Of a DNA stretch of 64,000 bases, positions 7,350 through 16,157 are shown piece by piece. The stretch comes from Salinicoccus sp. RF5. Its GTDB lineage: Bacteria > Bacillota > Bacilli > Staphylococcales > Salinicoccaceae. The stretch's first letter is position 1. Each line of letters opens with the position of its first letter. The translations under genes were made by a program, and so were the position numbers. The stretch covers positions 124,001 to 188,000 of the forward strand of contig NZ_JAJGRC010000001.1 of NCBI RefSeq assembly GCF_020786625.1, read 5' to 3'. The notes under the pieces were generated by a model, which worked only from the letters and a program-made list of their open reading frames with translations, had not been told where the DNA came from and made no database searches.

Positions 7350-9044
7350 ATGTGGGTCTATGTTTTAATCATTGTCATACTGGCTGTCGTGATCGCGATC
7401 GGCACGCTGTTATATATGCGCAACATCAGAAAAGATGATATAAAGACGCAATATGTAAAACTCGAGGGGATACGGAATCTGCCGTTTCAGGATGAGCTCG
7501 TCAAAGTCAAGGACTACAACCTCCACGGCGAGGCACAGTCACTGTACAAGACTTGGCAGTCGGACTGGCAGAACGTACTTAAACAATCTCTGGTAGAGGC
7601 CCAAAATGACCTGGATCAGGCTACTGAAGATGTTGAAAAATTTCGTTTCAATGACAGTCGCGCCAAGACTGAAAGTGCAAATGCGAAACTGGAGAGTGTC
7701 GAGGAGAAGTACAAGGCGCTTTCCGGTGAAATCCATCAGCTGATCGATGCGAACGAAGAGGGCGAGCGGAAGTACAGTGAGGCGGAGCGGCTGTATCGTG
7801 AGTCGAAACGCGATGTACTTGCAAATGGTCATCAGTTCGGTGATGCACAGCCACACCTGGAAAAGCTCATCGAAACTTATGAACCTGAACTGAAAAACTA
7901 TGAAAAGCAGGCGAACCAGGGCAACTACGTCACTGCCAACAAGGAGATAGACGAAGTCCATGAGGAGCTCTCCATACTCAAGGAGAATATGGATGAAATA
8001 CCGCTCCTGATCAAGGAGGTCCAGAAGGATCTGCCCCAGCAGTTCCAGGAAGTGCGCTTCGGATGCCGTGACTTGAAGGCGGATGGGTATGACCTCGAAC
8101 ATATCAAGGTGGAGGGTAAGCTGTCCACACTCAAAGGGAAGCTCAACCTGGTTGAACCGCTGATCACCCGTCTTGAACTTGATGAGGCCAGGGACATCCT
8201 GGAGGACATCAATACCCAGCTGGATGACATGCTTGAACTTGTTGAGCATGAAGTCATGGCGAAGACGAAAGTCGACCATGAAAAGGACATCATTACGGAT
8301 GACCTTTTCCATGCGAAGGACATGAACTACACGCTGCGAACTGAAATCGACTATGTGAAAGAGCAGTTCCATATCAATGAAACGGATATCCATCAGGTGC
8401 AGAAGTACGAACATGAGATCGAGGGCATGATCGAGATCTATGATGAGATCATCTCCGAAACATCCAAATCGATGGCCCGGTACAGCGAAGTGCTGGATAA
8501 CCTGGAGTACATCAAGGATAACATCGGCTCCATCAATGAAGAACAGCAGCAGATCCAGCAATATCTGATCAATCTGCGTGAAGATGAGGCGGAAGCCCGT
8601 GAGAATGCCCTCCTGATACAGGACCGCAAAGAAGAAATCTACAGGGAGCTTCTTGGTTCGAACTTGTCGAGTGTTCCGGAAAAGTTCCTGGTCATGAAGA
8701 ACGAACTCGATATAGATGTCAAAGAGATCAACAAGTACTTCAAGCGGCGTCCCCTGAATGTGCAATACATCAAGGATAAGGTGAACCGTACGGTGATCCT
8801 GATGAACAAATATGAGCAGGAAGCATACGAGATACTTCAGGCGGCACGGCTCACTGAAGTGATGATCCAGTATGGCAACCGCTACAGGAGGGACGACCCG
8901 GATTTCAACCATAAGTTGAATGAAGCGGAACGCCTCTTCAGGGAAAACCGCTATAAGCGTGCCCTTGAGATTGTCCGGGCGGCCCTGGACAAAGTGGAAC
9001 CGGGAGCAGCAGAGCGTATTGAGAAAGAATTTGATAAGCGCTAG
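7350..9044 (+). CDS. ezrA: septation ring formation regulator EzrA
   Basis: A 564-residue EzrA, the same length as in S. aureus. It has an N-terminal membrane anchor (about residues 3-22) and a long cytosolic, spectrin-like coiled-coil region rich in Glu, Lys and Gln to the C-terminus. It binds FtsZ and links the Z ring to the membrane and to wall synthesis at mid-cell. AGGAGG lies 7 bases before the ATG and a TATAAT at 7317-7322 is a plausible -10, though I see no good -35. As in Bacillus it precedes the nifS-type gene and thiI. Confidence 0.97.
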   Translation: MWVYVLIIVILAVVIAIGTLLYMRNIRKDDIKTQYVKLEGIRNLPFQDELVKVKDYNLHGEAQSLYKTWQSDWQNVLKQSLVEAQNDLDQATEDVEKFRFNDSRAKTESANAKLESVEEKYKALSGEIHQLIDANEEGERKYSEAERLYRESKRDVLANGHQFGDAQPHLEKLIETYEPELKNYEKQANQGNYVTANKEIDEVHEELSILKENMDEIPLLIKEVQKDLPQQFQEVRFGCRDLKADGYDLEHIKVEGKLSTLKGKLNLVEPLITRLELDEARDILEDINTQLDDMLELVEHEVMAKTKVDHEKDIITDDLFHAKDMNYTLRTEIDYVKEQFHINETDIHQVQKYEHEIEGMIEIYDEIISETSKSMARYSEVLDNLEYIKDNIGSINEEQQQIQQYLINLREDEAEARENALLIQDRKEEIYRELLGSNLSSVPEKFLVMKNELDIDVKEINKYFKRRPLNVQYIKDKVNRTVILMNKYEQEAYEILQAARLTEVMIQYGNRYRRDDPDFNHKLNEAERLFRENRYKRALEIVRAALDKVEPGAAERIEKEFDKR

Positions 9045-9048
9045 AATA

Positions 9049-9082
9049 GGAGACTTGGGATGACAGATCCCAAGTCCCTTTT
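9049..9082 (+). terminator. ezrA terminator
   Basis: A perfect 9-bp core GACTTGGGA / TCCCAAGTC, extendable by a few pairs, with a 7-base loop and a CTTTT tail, starts five bases after ezrA. It separates ezrA from the sulfur genes. Confidence 0.8.
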
Positions 9083-9101
9083 GTGTGAGGAGTGATATAA
9101 T

Positions 9102-10229
9102 TTGATATACATGGATAACGCAGCAACAACACGTGCATACGACAACGTGCTGGAGACATATATGAACGTCAATAAGACGTATTATGCCAATACGTCAAGC
9201 ATTCACCAGGCAGGGCGGGAAGCATCAAAGCTGTTGGAAGCCTCAAGGCGGCAGATCCTCGACCTGATGGGTCTCGGAGGATATGACTGCATATTCACTT
9301 CAGGTGCGACGGAAAGCAATAATATCGCCATCCAGAGTGTGCTCCGCCATAAAAAAACCTTCGGCAGGAAGGTGCTCATCAGTGAACTTGAACATCCAAG
9401 TGTCATCAATGTGATGGAAGCGATGAAAGACGAGGGTTTCATCGTCCAGTATATCCGCACCATGCCTGACGGCACAGTCGATATGGCGCATCTTCGGGAG
9501 CTGCTCGATGATGATGTCATCTTCGTCACTGTGATGGCGGTCAACAATATCGTCGGCACCATCCAGCCGATTGCAGAGATGGGCAGGATGCTGAAGGCAT
9601 ACCCGAAGGTGCACTTCCATGTCGATGCCACACAGGCTGTCGGCAAAATCAGGATGGATTACAGCGGGGTGGACTCCCTCAGCATAAGTGCCCATAAATT
9701 CCATGGAGTAAAAGGCATCGGGGCGCTCATTGCTCGCGAAGCGGAGACGCTGTCTGCCATTGCCTATGGGGGCGGTCATGAAAGGAACATCAGGAGCGGT
9801 ACCGTCAATCTGCCCGGCGCCGTCTCGATGGCGCGGGCGCTGAGGATCAGCGATGAAACGCTGGAAGCGGCGGAGAAGCGGGTATATGCCTATAACAAGA
9901 AGGTGAGGGAGGCGGTGTCGGGGCTGCATGCGGTACAGGTGCAGCCCGGTGGCGTGCCACACATCATGAACATCTCATTCACTGGTGCCAAAGGTGAAGT
10001 GGTAGTCAATGCGCTCGGCACTCATGATATATTCGTCTCGACGACCAGTGCATGTGCATCAAAGCTGAAAAAGTTGAATGAGACCCTGCTGGCGATGGGG
10101 AGTTCTCAACCTGTGATAGAGGGCAGTATAAGAATCTCCTTCAGCAGCCAGACTGAAGAGGCGGAAGTGGAAAGACTGATCACCGCACTGCATGCGGTGC
10201 ATACTGAAATAGGAGATGTTTTGAAATGA
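9102..10229 (+). CDS. NifS/IscS-type cysteine desulfurase
   Basis: A 375-residue PLP enzyme that removes sulfur from cysteine as an enzyme persulfide. The PLP lysine is K199 in SISAHKFHG, ATE at about 70-71 and DATQAV at about 175-180 match the family, and the mobile catalytic cysteine is C318 in TTSACASKL. The gene overlaps thiI by four bases (ATGA), so it is most likely the dedicated sulfur donor for 4-thiouridine and thiazole synthesis (NifZ role in Bacillus). The start is TTG at 9102, 7 bases after GAGGAGTGA; the next ATG would cut the first strand. Confidence 0.93.
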   Translation: MIYMDNAATTRAYDNVLETYMNVNKTYYANTSSIHQAGREASKLLEASRRQILDLMGLGGYDCIFTSGATESNNIAIQSVLRHKKTFGRKVLISELEHPSVINVMEAMKDEGFIVQYIRTMPDGTVDMAHLRELLDDDVIFVTVMAVNNIVGTIQPIAEMGRMLKAYPKVHFHVDATQAVGKIRMDYSGVDSLSISAHKFHGVKGIGALIAREAETLSAIAYGGGHERNIRSGTVNLPGAVSMARALRISDETLEAAEKRVYAYNKKVREAVSGLHAVQVQPGGVPHIMNISFTGAKGEVVVNALGTHDIFVSTTSACASKLKKLNETLLAMGSSQPVIEGSIRISFSSQTEEAEVERLITALHAVHTEIGDVLK

Positions 10230-11425
10230 TTTATGACCATATTCTGGTGAGGTACGGTGAAATTACGCTGAAGACAAGAAATAGGAAGATGTTCATCAAC
10301 GCACTGCGGCAAAATATGAAACGTGCACTGACGGGCTTCAACATTGAACTCATTGCACACTGGGACCGGGCCTACATCAGGTTGAACAGGGAGGACCCTC
10401 ATAAAGTGATGGATGCCTTGGAGAATGTGAACGGGATACTGAGTGTCTCACCTGTAGCGAAGCTCGAGAAGTCCGAAGAAACGATGAAGGAGACGGCCGT
10501 TCATTTTGCGGAAGGCTTCAATAAGGGGGACTCCTTCAAGATTGAAGTGAAGCGGGCAGATAAAAGCTATCATCTGAAGACTTTCGACATCCAGTATATG
10601 CTCGGTGGATACGTGCTGGAAAATGTGCTGGACCTGAAAGTGGATGTGAAGCATCCCGATCATCAGATCATGGTCGAGGTGAGACTTGATGGTATCTATA
10701 TGTATCATGAAGTGAGGCAGTGCATCGGTGGTCTGCCGATCGGCACGGGCGGCCGGGCGCTGCTGATGCTCTCAGGGGGCATCGATTCACCGGTTGCCGG
10801 GCTGGAAGTGATGAAGAAGGGTGTTGAGATAGAAGCGATCCATTTCCATTCGCCTCCTTATACGAGTCCCCAGGCGACCGAAAAGGTCAAGCAGCTGGTC
10901 GACATCATGTCGAAGCGGACCGGGGCGGAAATAAAGCTCCATATCGTGCCCTTCACGGAACTCCAGACGAAGATTTATGACTGGATTCCGGACAACATGT
11001 CCATGACGACGACGCGCCGGATCATGCTTATCATTGCAGAACGGCTGGCAGAACGCATTGATGCAAAGGCAATCGTCAATGGCGAAAACCTCGGACAGGT
11101 CGCTTCCCAGACGCTCTCCAGCATGCACGCGATCAACGCGGTCACAAATTTTCCCGTGCTTCGTCCACTGTTGACGCTGGAGAAGAATGAAATCGTTGAA
11201 ATGGCACGCAGATATGGCACCTACGAAACATCTGTGCTCCCGTATGAAGACTGCTGCACCATCTTCAAGCCAAAATCACCGAAGACAAGGCCTGAGGTGG
11301 AGAAAGTCGAGAAGTTCGAATCCAAGGTGGATTTCGCGCCGATGATCGAAAAGGCACTCGAGGGTATTGAATGCTATTCTGTGAACGATACAGAAGAAAA
11401 AGATGCATTCAGTTCATTGCTGTAG
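10226..11425 (+). CDS. thiI: tRNA 4-thiouridine synthetase ThiI
   Basis: A 399-residue ThiI that adenylates U8 of tRNA and inserts sulfur, and may supply sulfur for thiamine thiazole. An N-terminal ferredoxin-like/THUMP region (about 1-165) precedes a PP-loop ATPase domain with SGGIDS at 183-188. There is no C-terminal rhodanese domain, as in other Firmicutes, so persulfide must come straight from the partner desulfurase. ATG overlaps the desulfurase stop by four bases, indicating translational coupling. Confidence 0.96.
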   Translation: MIYDHILVRYGEITLKTRNRKMFINALRQNMKRALTGFNIELIAHWDRAYIRLNREDPHKVMDALENVNGILSVSPVAKLEKSEETMKETAVHFAEGFNKGDSFKIEVKRADKSYHLKTFDIQYMLGGYVLENVLDLKVDVKHPDHQIMVEVRLDGIYMYHEVRQCIGGLPIGTGGRALLMLSGGIDSPVAGLEVMKKGVEIEAIHFHSPPYTSPQATEKVKQLVDIMSKRTGAEIKLHIVPFTELQTKIYDWIPDNMSMTTTRRIMLIIAERLAERIDAKAIVNGENLGQVASQTLSSMHAINAVTNFPVLRPLLTLEKNEIVEMARRYGTYETSVLPYEDCCTIFKPKSPKTRPEVEKVEKFESKVDFAPMIEKALEGIECYSVNDTEEKDAFSSLL

Positions 11426-11428
11426 AAG

Positions 11429-12193
11429 ATGCCGGATATTGAACTTTCCGCTTTGCTGCTGGTCATTGCGCTTGGTTTCCTGGCAGCATTCATTGATGCC
11501 GTGGTCGGCGGAGGCGGACTGATTTCCATTCCTGCACTGCTGGCTACAGGCATGACACCCGCCACAGCGCTCGGCACGAATAAGCTTGCTTCCGCCTTCG
11601 GTTCGCTGACAAGTTCATTGAAATTCCTGAGGGCGCGGCATGTGGATTTCAGGATGGTGATGAAGCTCTTCCCGTTGAGCTTCATCCTTTCCGTATGCGG
11701 AGCCCTCGTGGCAGTGCGGATGCCAGGCGAGGTGCTGAAGCCGCTCGTTCTGGTCATGCTGATATTCGTGCTCATCTATACGCTGGTGAAGAAGGATTGG
11801 GGCGGTATCGAAAAGAAGGCGGTGTTCACGCGGGAAAAGATCGTCTTCCTGGTGGTCTTCGTCATGCTCATCGGCTTCTATGATGGATTCATGGGCGGCG
11901 GCACGGGATCGTTCCTGATGTTTCTGATGCTTTTTTGCGGTTTTGACTTCCTGAGGTCTGCCGGGAATGCCAAAGTGTTGAATTTCGCCAGCAACATCGG
12001 TGCGCTGCTGCTGTTCATCATCATGGGGGAAGTGAACTATACGTATGGACTCGCCATGGGGGCAAGCATGATTCTTGGCTCATACACCGGCGCCCACATG
12101 GCCATCTCCAAAGGCGTCGGCTATGTGAAGGCGTTGTTCATCATCGTCACGTCCATACTCATCCTCGCAAACCTGTATGATTTTTTCCGATAG
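11429..12193 (+). CDS. TSUP (TauE/SafE)-family membrane permease
   Basis: A 254-residue polytopic membrane protein of the TSUP family, with about seven or eight helices arranged as two homologous halves. The first repeat is visible as AAFIDAVVGGGGLISIPALL (about 14-33), the second as GFYDGFMGGGTGSFLMF (about 147-163). Members move sulfite, sulfoacetate or other small organic or sulfur anions. It starts three bases after thiI, with a poor ribosome site, so it probably depends on thiI translation. The context hints at sulfur-compound transport, but the substrate is unproven. Confidence 0.88.
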   Translation: MPDIELSALLLVIALGFLAAFIDAVVGGGGLISIPALLATGMTPATALGTNKLASAFGSLTSSLKFLRARHVDFRMVMKLFPLSFILSVCGALVAVRMPGEVLKPLVLVMLIFVLIYTLVKKDWGGIEKKAVFTREKIVFLVVFVMLIGFYDGFMGGGTGSFLMFLMLFCGFDFLRSAGNAKVLNFASNIGALLLFIIMGEVNYTYGLAMGASMILGSYTGAHMAISKGVGYVKALFIIVTSILILANLYDFFR

Positions 12194-12240
12194 ACACAAA
12201 GAAACTTCCTCTGATCCATCAGAGGAAGTTTCTTTGTGTC
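12193..12240. terminator. 48-base palindromic terminator shared by the TSUP gene and nadK
   Basis: A perfect inverted repeat with 23-base arms (12193-12215, 12218-12240) begins at the last base of the TSUP stop codon. The right arm is the 3' coding end of nadK on the minus strand. T-rich stretches sit on the outer sides of the arms, so it can end transcription in both directions. Confidence 0.85.
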
Positions 12241-13019
12241 TTGTGCCAGAACGTGTTGTTCTTCAATTTCAGCGTCTTGATGAGCTTATCACTCATCCTC
12301 AGCTCCACTTTTTCCGTATTGCGTACGCTCAGGGCTTCATTGTCCAGCGACATGACCGGATAGTAGTCGGTATTCTTGTCGATCAGCAGTGTCAGCGGCC
12401 GGTCCTTGTTCAGCAGGAAGCTTGTGCCCAGAGTCCGGTGCGTATTGTTGTTGACGCTCGCCAGTTCGGTAACCTGCATGGCATGGATCAGCGGGTCGAC
12501 CACTGCGCCCCCGATCGACTTGTTGTAGCCGGTGGAGCCTGTCGGGGTGGAGACCAGGATGCCGTCGCCGTTGAACTGTTCGAACAGGAAATCATTGATG
12601 TACACATCCATCTTAATGGTCCTGACGATGCTCGAGCGGAGGGTGAATTCGTTCAGGCAATAGCTCGGCTTATTGTCATTCACCTTCACTTCAAGGGCAG
12701 GATAGTTCCTGACATCGATGTCATCCCTTTCAAAAGCCTCTTCAAGGCTCTTTATATCCTGATAGTGGAAGTCCACGTAGAAGTATCTGGCGCTATCGAT
12801 TGCGATGCCAAGGTAGACGCAATCATCCCTGAAATTGCTGCGCCTCACTGCCTGCAGGAAGGCGCCGTCCCCGCCGAGGGAGGCGATTATATCAGCTTCC
12901 GCATCGGATTCGACGGTACTTATGCCAAGACGGTTGAAAAGCTCTGAAAGCTCTTTCCTGATTTCTTCAGTTTCTTCCCCATGAGGGGCGTAGAAGTAGA
13001 CGCTCTTATAATTGATCAC
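12219..13019 (-). CDS. nadK: NAD kinase
   Basis: A 266-residue ATP-NAD kinase making NADP in the cytosol. Family motifs are GGDGAFLQAV (about 49-58), the conserved NE in YCLNEFTLR, and the glycine-rich NGDGILVSTPTGSTGYN (about 149-165). The start codon is GTG at 13019, with GGGAG about 8 bases upstream. The C-terminal residues TQRNFL and the stop are encoded inside the terminator palindrome shared with the convergent TSUP gene. It is divergent from sppA, the neighbourhood of B. subtilis ytdI. Confidence 0.95.
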   Translation of the reverse strand: MINYKSVYFYAPHGEETEEIRKELSELFNRLGISTVESDAEADIIASLGGDGAFLQAVRRSNFRDDCVYLGIAIDSARYFYVDFHYQDIKSLEEAFERDDIDVRNYPALEVKVNDNKPSYCLNEFTLRSSIVRTIKMDVYINDFLFEQFNGDGILVSTPTGSTGYNKSIGGAVVDPLIHAMQVTELASVNNNTHRTLGTSFLLNKDRPLTLLIDKNTDYYPVMSLDNEALSVRNTEKVELRMSDKLIKTLKLKNNTFWHKTQRNFL

Positions 13020-13102
13020 TCAGTTCACTCCCGTTTCCTGTTAAGAATAAGTATATGGTATCATAAAAGCAGTATACAGTATAATCAGAAAGGGATGTTA
13101 AT

Positions 13103-14101
13103 GTGAAAAGGATAATAGCGGTAGTTATTGCATTGGCCCTGCTTGTCTTCGGTGTCATGGCATCGATTTTCAATGCCCTGTGGGCGAGCAATTGGGAAGA
13201 CGTGTTCGAGGACTATGCAGGCAGTGAATACCCACCTTCCTTTGTGGTGGAGGCGGGCGATGCAAACAGCAGGATCGCCATCCTCAACATAGAGGGGACG
13301 ATCATGGATTCAGGATCGTCGAACATGTTCGGCACCGAAGCGTATGATCATACATTGACGGTGGAAGCCTTGAAGGAGATCATCAATGACGACAGCATCA
13401 AAGGGGTGCTCCTCAATGTCGATTCTCCGGGCGGGGGCGTATATGAAAGCGCCGAGATACATAAGTATCTGGTGGAAGCCAAAGAAGCCGGCAAGACCAT
13501 CTACAGTTCGATGGCGGGCATGGCGGCTTCAGGCGGCTATTACGTATCCGCTCCGGCTGATGAGATCTATGCTTCCGACGAGACGCTTACCGGATCGATC
13601 GGCGTCATCATGCAGAGCATCAACTACAGCCAGCTTGCAGAAGACTACGGCATCGAATTCGAAACATATGCAAGCGGCGATATGAAGGAAATGCTCGGCG
13701 GACATAAGGATCCATCCCAGGAAGAGGAACAGTATGTCCAGGGCATGGTCGACAGCATGTATAAGGACTTTGTCAGTGTCGTTGCCGAAGGCAGGGACAT
13801 GAGTGAGGGGGAAGTCGAGAACCTTGCTGACGGCAGGATCTATCTCGGAGAGGACGCGATGGAGAATGGCCTCGTCGACCAGATGGGCTATCTTGAAGAC
13901 GCATTGGCAAGCCTCAAGGAGAATGTCGGCGGCAACCCTGAGGTAATCGAATATGGACGCGGTGGAAACAACCAGATCTCCTTCAGCTATAAGGCGAAGT
14001 CATTCATCAACGGCCTTTTCGGAGACACGGAGATTGCACAGATAGAGTCACTACTCAAGAACAGACAGGGCGTCCAACCGATGTACCTGTATGAACAGTA
14101 A
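13103..14101 (+). CDS. sppA: signal peptide peptidase SppA
   Basis: A 332-residue membrane-anchored serine protease that degrades leftover signal peptides and membrane peptides outside the cytoplasmic membrane. One N-terminal helix (about 3-24) is followed by the ClpP-like domain. The catalytic Ser is S143 in MAASGGYYVS and the general-base Lys is K195 in SGDMKEMLGG, matching S147/K199 of B. subtilis SppA at the same spacing. GTG at 13103 is used, after AGGG; the ATG two bases earlier is followed by a stop. The stop codon overlaps the ribosome site of the next gene. Confidence 0.95.
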   Translation: MKRIIAVVIALALLVFGVMASIFNALWASNWEDVFEDYAGSEYPPSFVVEAGDANSRIAILNIEGTIMDSGSSNMFGTEAYDHTLTVEALKEIINDDSIKGVLLNVDSPGGGVYESAEIHKYLVEAKEAGKTIYSSMAGMAASGGYYVSAPADEIYASDETLTGSIGVIMQSINYSQLAEDYGIEFETYASGDMKEMLGGHKDPSQEEEQYVQGMVDSMYKDFVSVVAEGRDMSEGEVENLADGRIYLGEDAMENGLVDQMGYLEDALASLKENVGGNPEVIEYGRGGNNQISFSYKAKSFINGLFGDTEIAQIESLLKNRQGVQPMYLYEQ

Positions 14102-14113
14102 GGAGGGGTCTGT

Positions 14114-14653
14114 TTGGAACACAATGAAAGATATGGACCGGAACACGATACACTGTTCGATAAGCTGGACTATATGGCCACTGCGCATTTCTTCACGAGA
14201 CTCGTCAGCTATATCATAGACATCATCATATTATGGTCAGTGTCACAGATTCTCGTCTACCCGATGCTGAATGTATTTGAAATCAGCGATGCATATTTCT
14301 GGATACCATTCTTCAGTATTGGTAACATCATGACAGCAGTCATATACTTCTCCTATTTTGTGTTGATGACGCACTTCTTCCAGCAGACGCTCGGCAAGAT
14401 GATCACCGGCATCAGCGTCATCTCCCAGGACGGCAGAAAATTGACATTTGCCCAAGTGGTCTATCGTGAACTGGTTGGACGGTTCATCAACAACCAGCTC
14501 TTCTATCTGCCATACCTGATGATCATCTTCACAGAGAACAGGATAGGGCTGCATGATTTCTTTGCTGACACATATGTGGTCAAGAACAGCTACGAGAACT
14601 ACAAGAAAATGATTAAATCCCGCTATTTAAGGGAATCATATGATGGACAGTAA
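14114..14653 (+). CDS. RDD-family membrane protein (YteJ-like)
   Basis: A 179-residue RDD-family protein with three or four transmembrane helices. The RDD signature appears as FTRLVSYIIDIIIL (Arg and Asp of the first helix) and the later GLHDFFADTYVV. Family members are small membrane proteins, some suggested to act in ion or Na+ exchange; the role here is unknown. TTG at 14114 lies 5 bases after AGGAGGGG, which itself overlaps the sppA stop, so the two genes are coupled. The sppA-yteJ pair is conserved in B. subtilis. Confidence 0.85.
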   Translation: MEHNERYGPEHDTLFDKLDYMATAHFFTRLVSYIIDIIILWSVSQILVYPMLNVFEISDAYFWIPFFSIGNIMTAVIYFSYFVLMTHFFQQTLGKMITGISVISQDGRKLTFAQVVYRELVGRFINNQLFYLPYLMIIFTENRIGLHDFFADTYVVKNSYENYKKMIKSRYLRESYDGQ

Positions 14654-14676
14654 TTATACCAGGAGGATGATTGAAC

Positions 14677-15174
14677 ATGGCAAACGTAACATTTAAAGGA
14701 AACCCGATGACTTTGAGGGGCGAAGAATTGAAAGTTGGAGACCAGGCACCGGACTTCACAGCACTCAATACAAGCCTGGAGCAGGTCAGCCTCAGCGATT
14801 TTGAGGGTAAGAGGAAACTCATCAGCGTCATTCCTTCAATCGATACAGGCGTCTGCAGTACACAGACCAAGACCTTCAACGAAAGGGCAGCAGGAGTCGA
14901 AAATGTCGAGGTGCTGACAATCTCCAATGACCTGCCGTTTGCACAGAAGAGATGGACTGCCGATGAAGGACTTGAAAATGCAGTTACACTGAGTGACCAC
15001 AGGGACCTTTCCTTCGGTGAAAACTACGGCGTCGTGATGGAGGAGTTGAGACTGCTCGCACGCAGCGTGTTCATCCTGGATGAGGACAACAAGGTTGTAT
15101 ATGTCGAATACGTACCGGAAGGCACAGATCATCCGGATTACGACAAAGCGATTGAAGCATTGGAAGCAATGTAA
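14677..15174 (+). CDS. tpx: thiol peroxidase Tpx, resolving cysteine absent
   Basis: A 165-residue peroxiredoxin of the Tpx class, which reduces alkyl and hydrogen peroxides in the cytosol. The peroxidatic cysteine is C60 in [14 protein letters not shown], with Thr57 and the later [10 protein letters not shown] in place. In staphylococcal Tpx a second, resolving cysteine lies in [10 protein letters not shown]; here the same place reads [13 protein letters not shown], and the protein has no other cysteine. It is thus a 1-Cys form and must use an outside thiol. ATG at 14677 follows AGGAGG by 10 bases. It is ended by a hairpin at 15194. Confidence 0.95.
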   Translation: MANVTFKGNPMTLRGEELKVGDQAPDFTALNTSLEQVSLSDFEGKRKLISVIPSIDTGVCSTQTKTFNERAAGVENVEVLTISNDLPFAQKRWTADEGLENAVTLSDHRDLSFGENYGVVMEELRLLARSVFILDEDNKVVYVEYVPEGTDHPDYDKAIEALEAM

Positions 15175-15193
15175 TATAATAATAAAAAGATTC

Positions 15194-15224
15194 TGGACTG
15201 CCGCTTATTGGCAGTCCATATTTT
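15194..15224 (+). terminator. tpx terminator
   Basis: A perfect 9-bp stem TGGACTGCC / GGCAGTCCA with a seven-base loop is followed by TATTTT, 20 bases after tpx. Confidence 0.75.
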
Positions 15225-15243
15225 ATGGCAATGAGGAGATTTT

Positions 15244-16140
15244 ATGGAACAGACAAATATGGAAAAAACGTATCAGAAACTCGTACAGGAGACAGACCAG
15301 CTGATAGAGGAGAACCCTGATGCCTCAAGACTCGAAGCGCTCGGGGAAGCACTTTTGTATGTAGAGGGTGAGGGCTCATTTGACGAACGGAGGAAAGCAT
15401 TCCAGTTCGCCTACCTCCAGCAGGTACAGAAGGAGCAGGTCCAGCCCAACCACCAGCTCACCCCCGATTCCATCGGTTATATGGTCGCCCATCTCGTCCA
15501 GCTCTTCCATGGAAGCTCCGTGGAGGTCCTGGATGCAGGAAGCGGTACGGGACATCTGTCCATGACGGTGAAGGAACAGGTGGAGGAGGCGCAATTGAAT
15601 GGGATTGAAGTGGATCCTGTATTGGCCCGGCTGAATGCCAACCTGTGCGAATTCCTGGAGGTTCCGATGAACATCTACCCGCAGGACATCATCGAGCCGG
15701 CACGTATAAACCAGGTTGATGCAGCCATCGGGGATCTGCCCGTCGGCTATTATCCACTGGAAGTGGAGGGATTCACCACCGCGTTCAAAAAAGGCAGGAG
15801 CTTCGCCCATCTTCTGATGCTGGAGAGCGCCATGACCTACGTCAAGGATGACGGCCTCGGTGTATTCGTCGTACCATCGGACATGCTCGAGAAGGACAAT
15901 GAGACGATCAAGCAGTACCTGTCGGAAAGCGCGACACTGCTCATGTTCCTGAACCTGCCGAAGAGCATCTTCAAGACCGAGAATCAGCGGAAATCCATCA
16001 TCGTGATGAAGAAGAACTTCTCGCCGCTCAAGAATAACGAAGTCCTCATCGGGGATGTTCCGGATTTCAAGAATACGTCACAGATGAAACGCTTCTTGGA
16101 ACAGACGGAATCGTGGTATGATAGCTATGCCAGGAATTAA
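15244..16140 (+). CDS. class I SAM-dependent methyltransferase (YtxK-like)
   Basis: A 298-residue protein with a helical N-terminal part and a Rossmann methyltransferase domain: motif [13 protein letters not shown] (about 97-108), an acidic GIEVDP for the ribose, and GDLPVGYYP (about 162-170) at the place of the catalytic NPPF/Y loop of N6-adenine enzymes. It matches YtxK, which lies between tpx and ackA in B. subtilis. The target is unknown; the altered NPPY motif argues against simple DNA methylation. GAGGAG precedes the ATG, and the gene runs into ackA. Confidence 0.85.
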   Translation: MEQTNMEKTYQKLVQETDQLIEENPDASRLEALGEALLYVEGEGSFDERRKAFQFAYLQQVQKEQVQPNHQLTPDSIGYMVAHLVQLFHGSSVEVLDAGSGTGHLSMTVKEQVEEAQLNGIEVDPVLARLNANLCEFLEVPMNIYPQDIIEPARINQVDAAIGDLPVGYYPLEVEGFTTAFKKGRSFAHLLMLESAMTYVKDDGLGVFVVPSDMLEKDNETIKQYLSESATLLMFLNLPKSIFKTENQRKSIIVMKKNFSPLKNNEVLIGDVPDFKNTSQMKRFLEQTESWYDSYARN

Positions 16141-16157
16141 AATATCGGGAGGAAGTT

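Noticed and set aside
7539-8912. 457-codon minus-strand ORF
   Set aside because: It is antisense to ezrA, low-complexity in hydrophobic residues, with no ribosome site; a shadow of the coiled-coil codons.
12177-12947. 256-codon plus-strand ORF
   Set aside because: Antisense to nadK, whose motifs are complete.
13079-13084. TATAAT as the sppA -10
   Set aside because: It would place the transcription start on or after the ribosome site, and no -35 is present.
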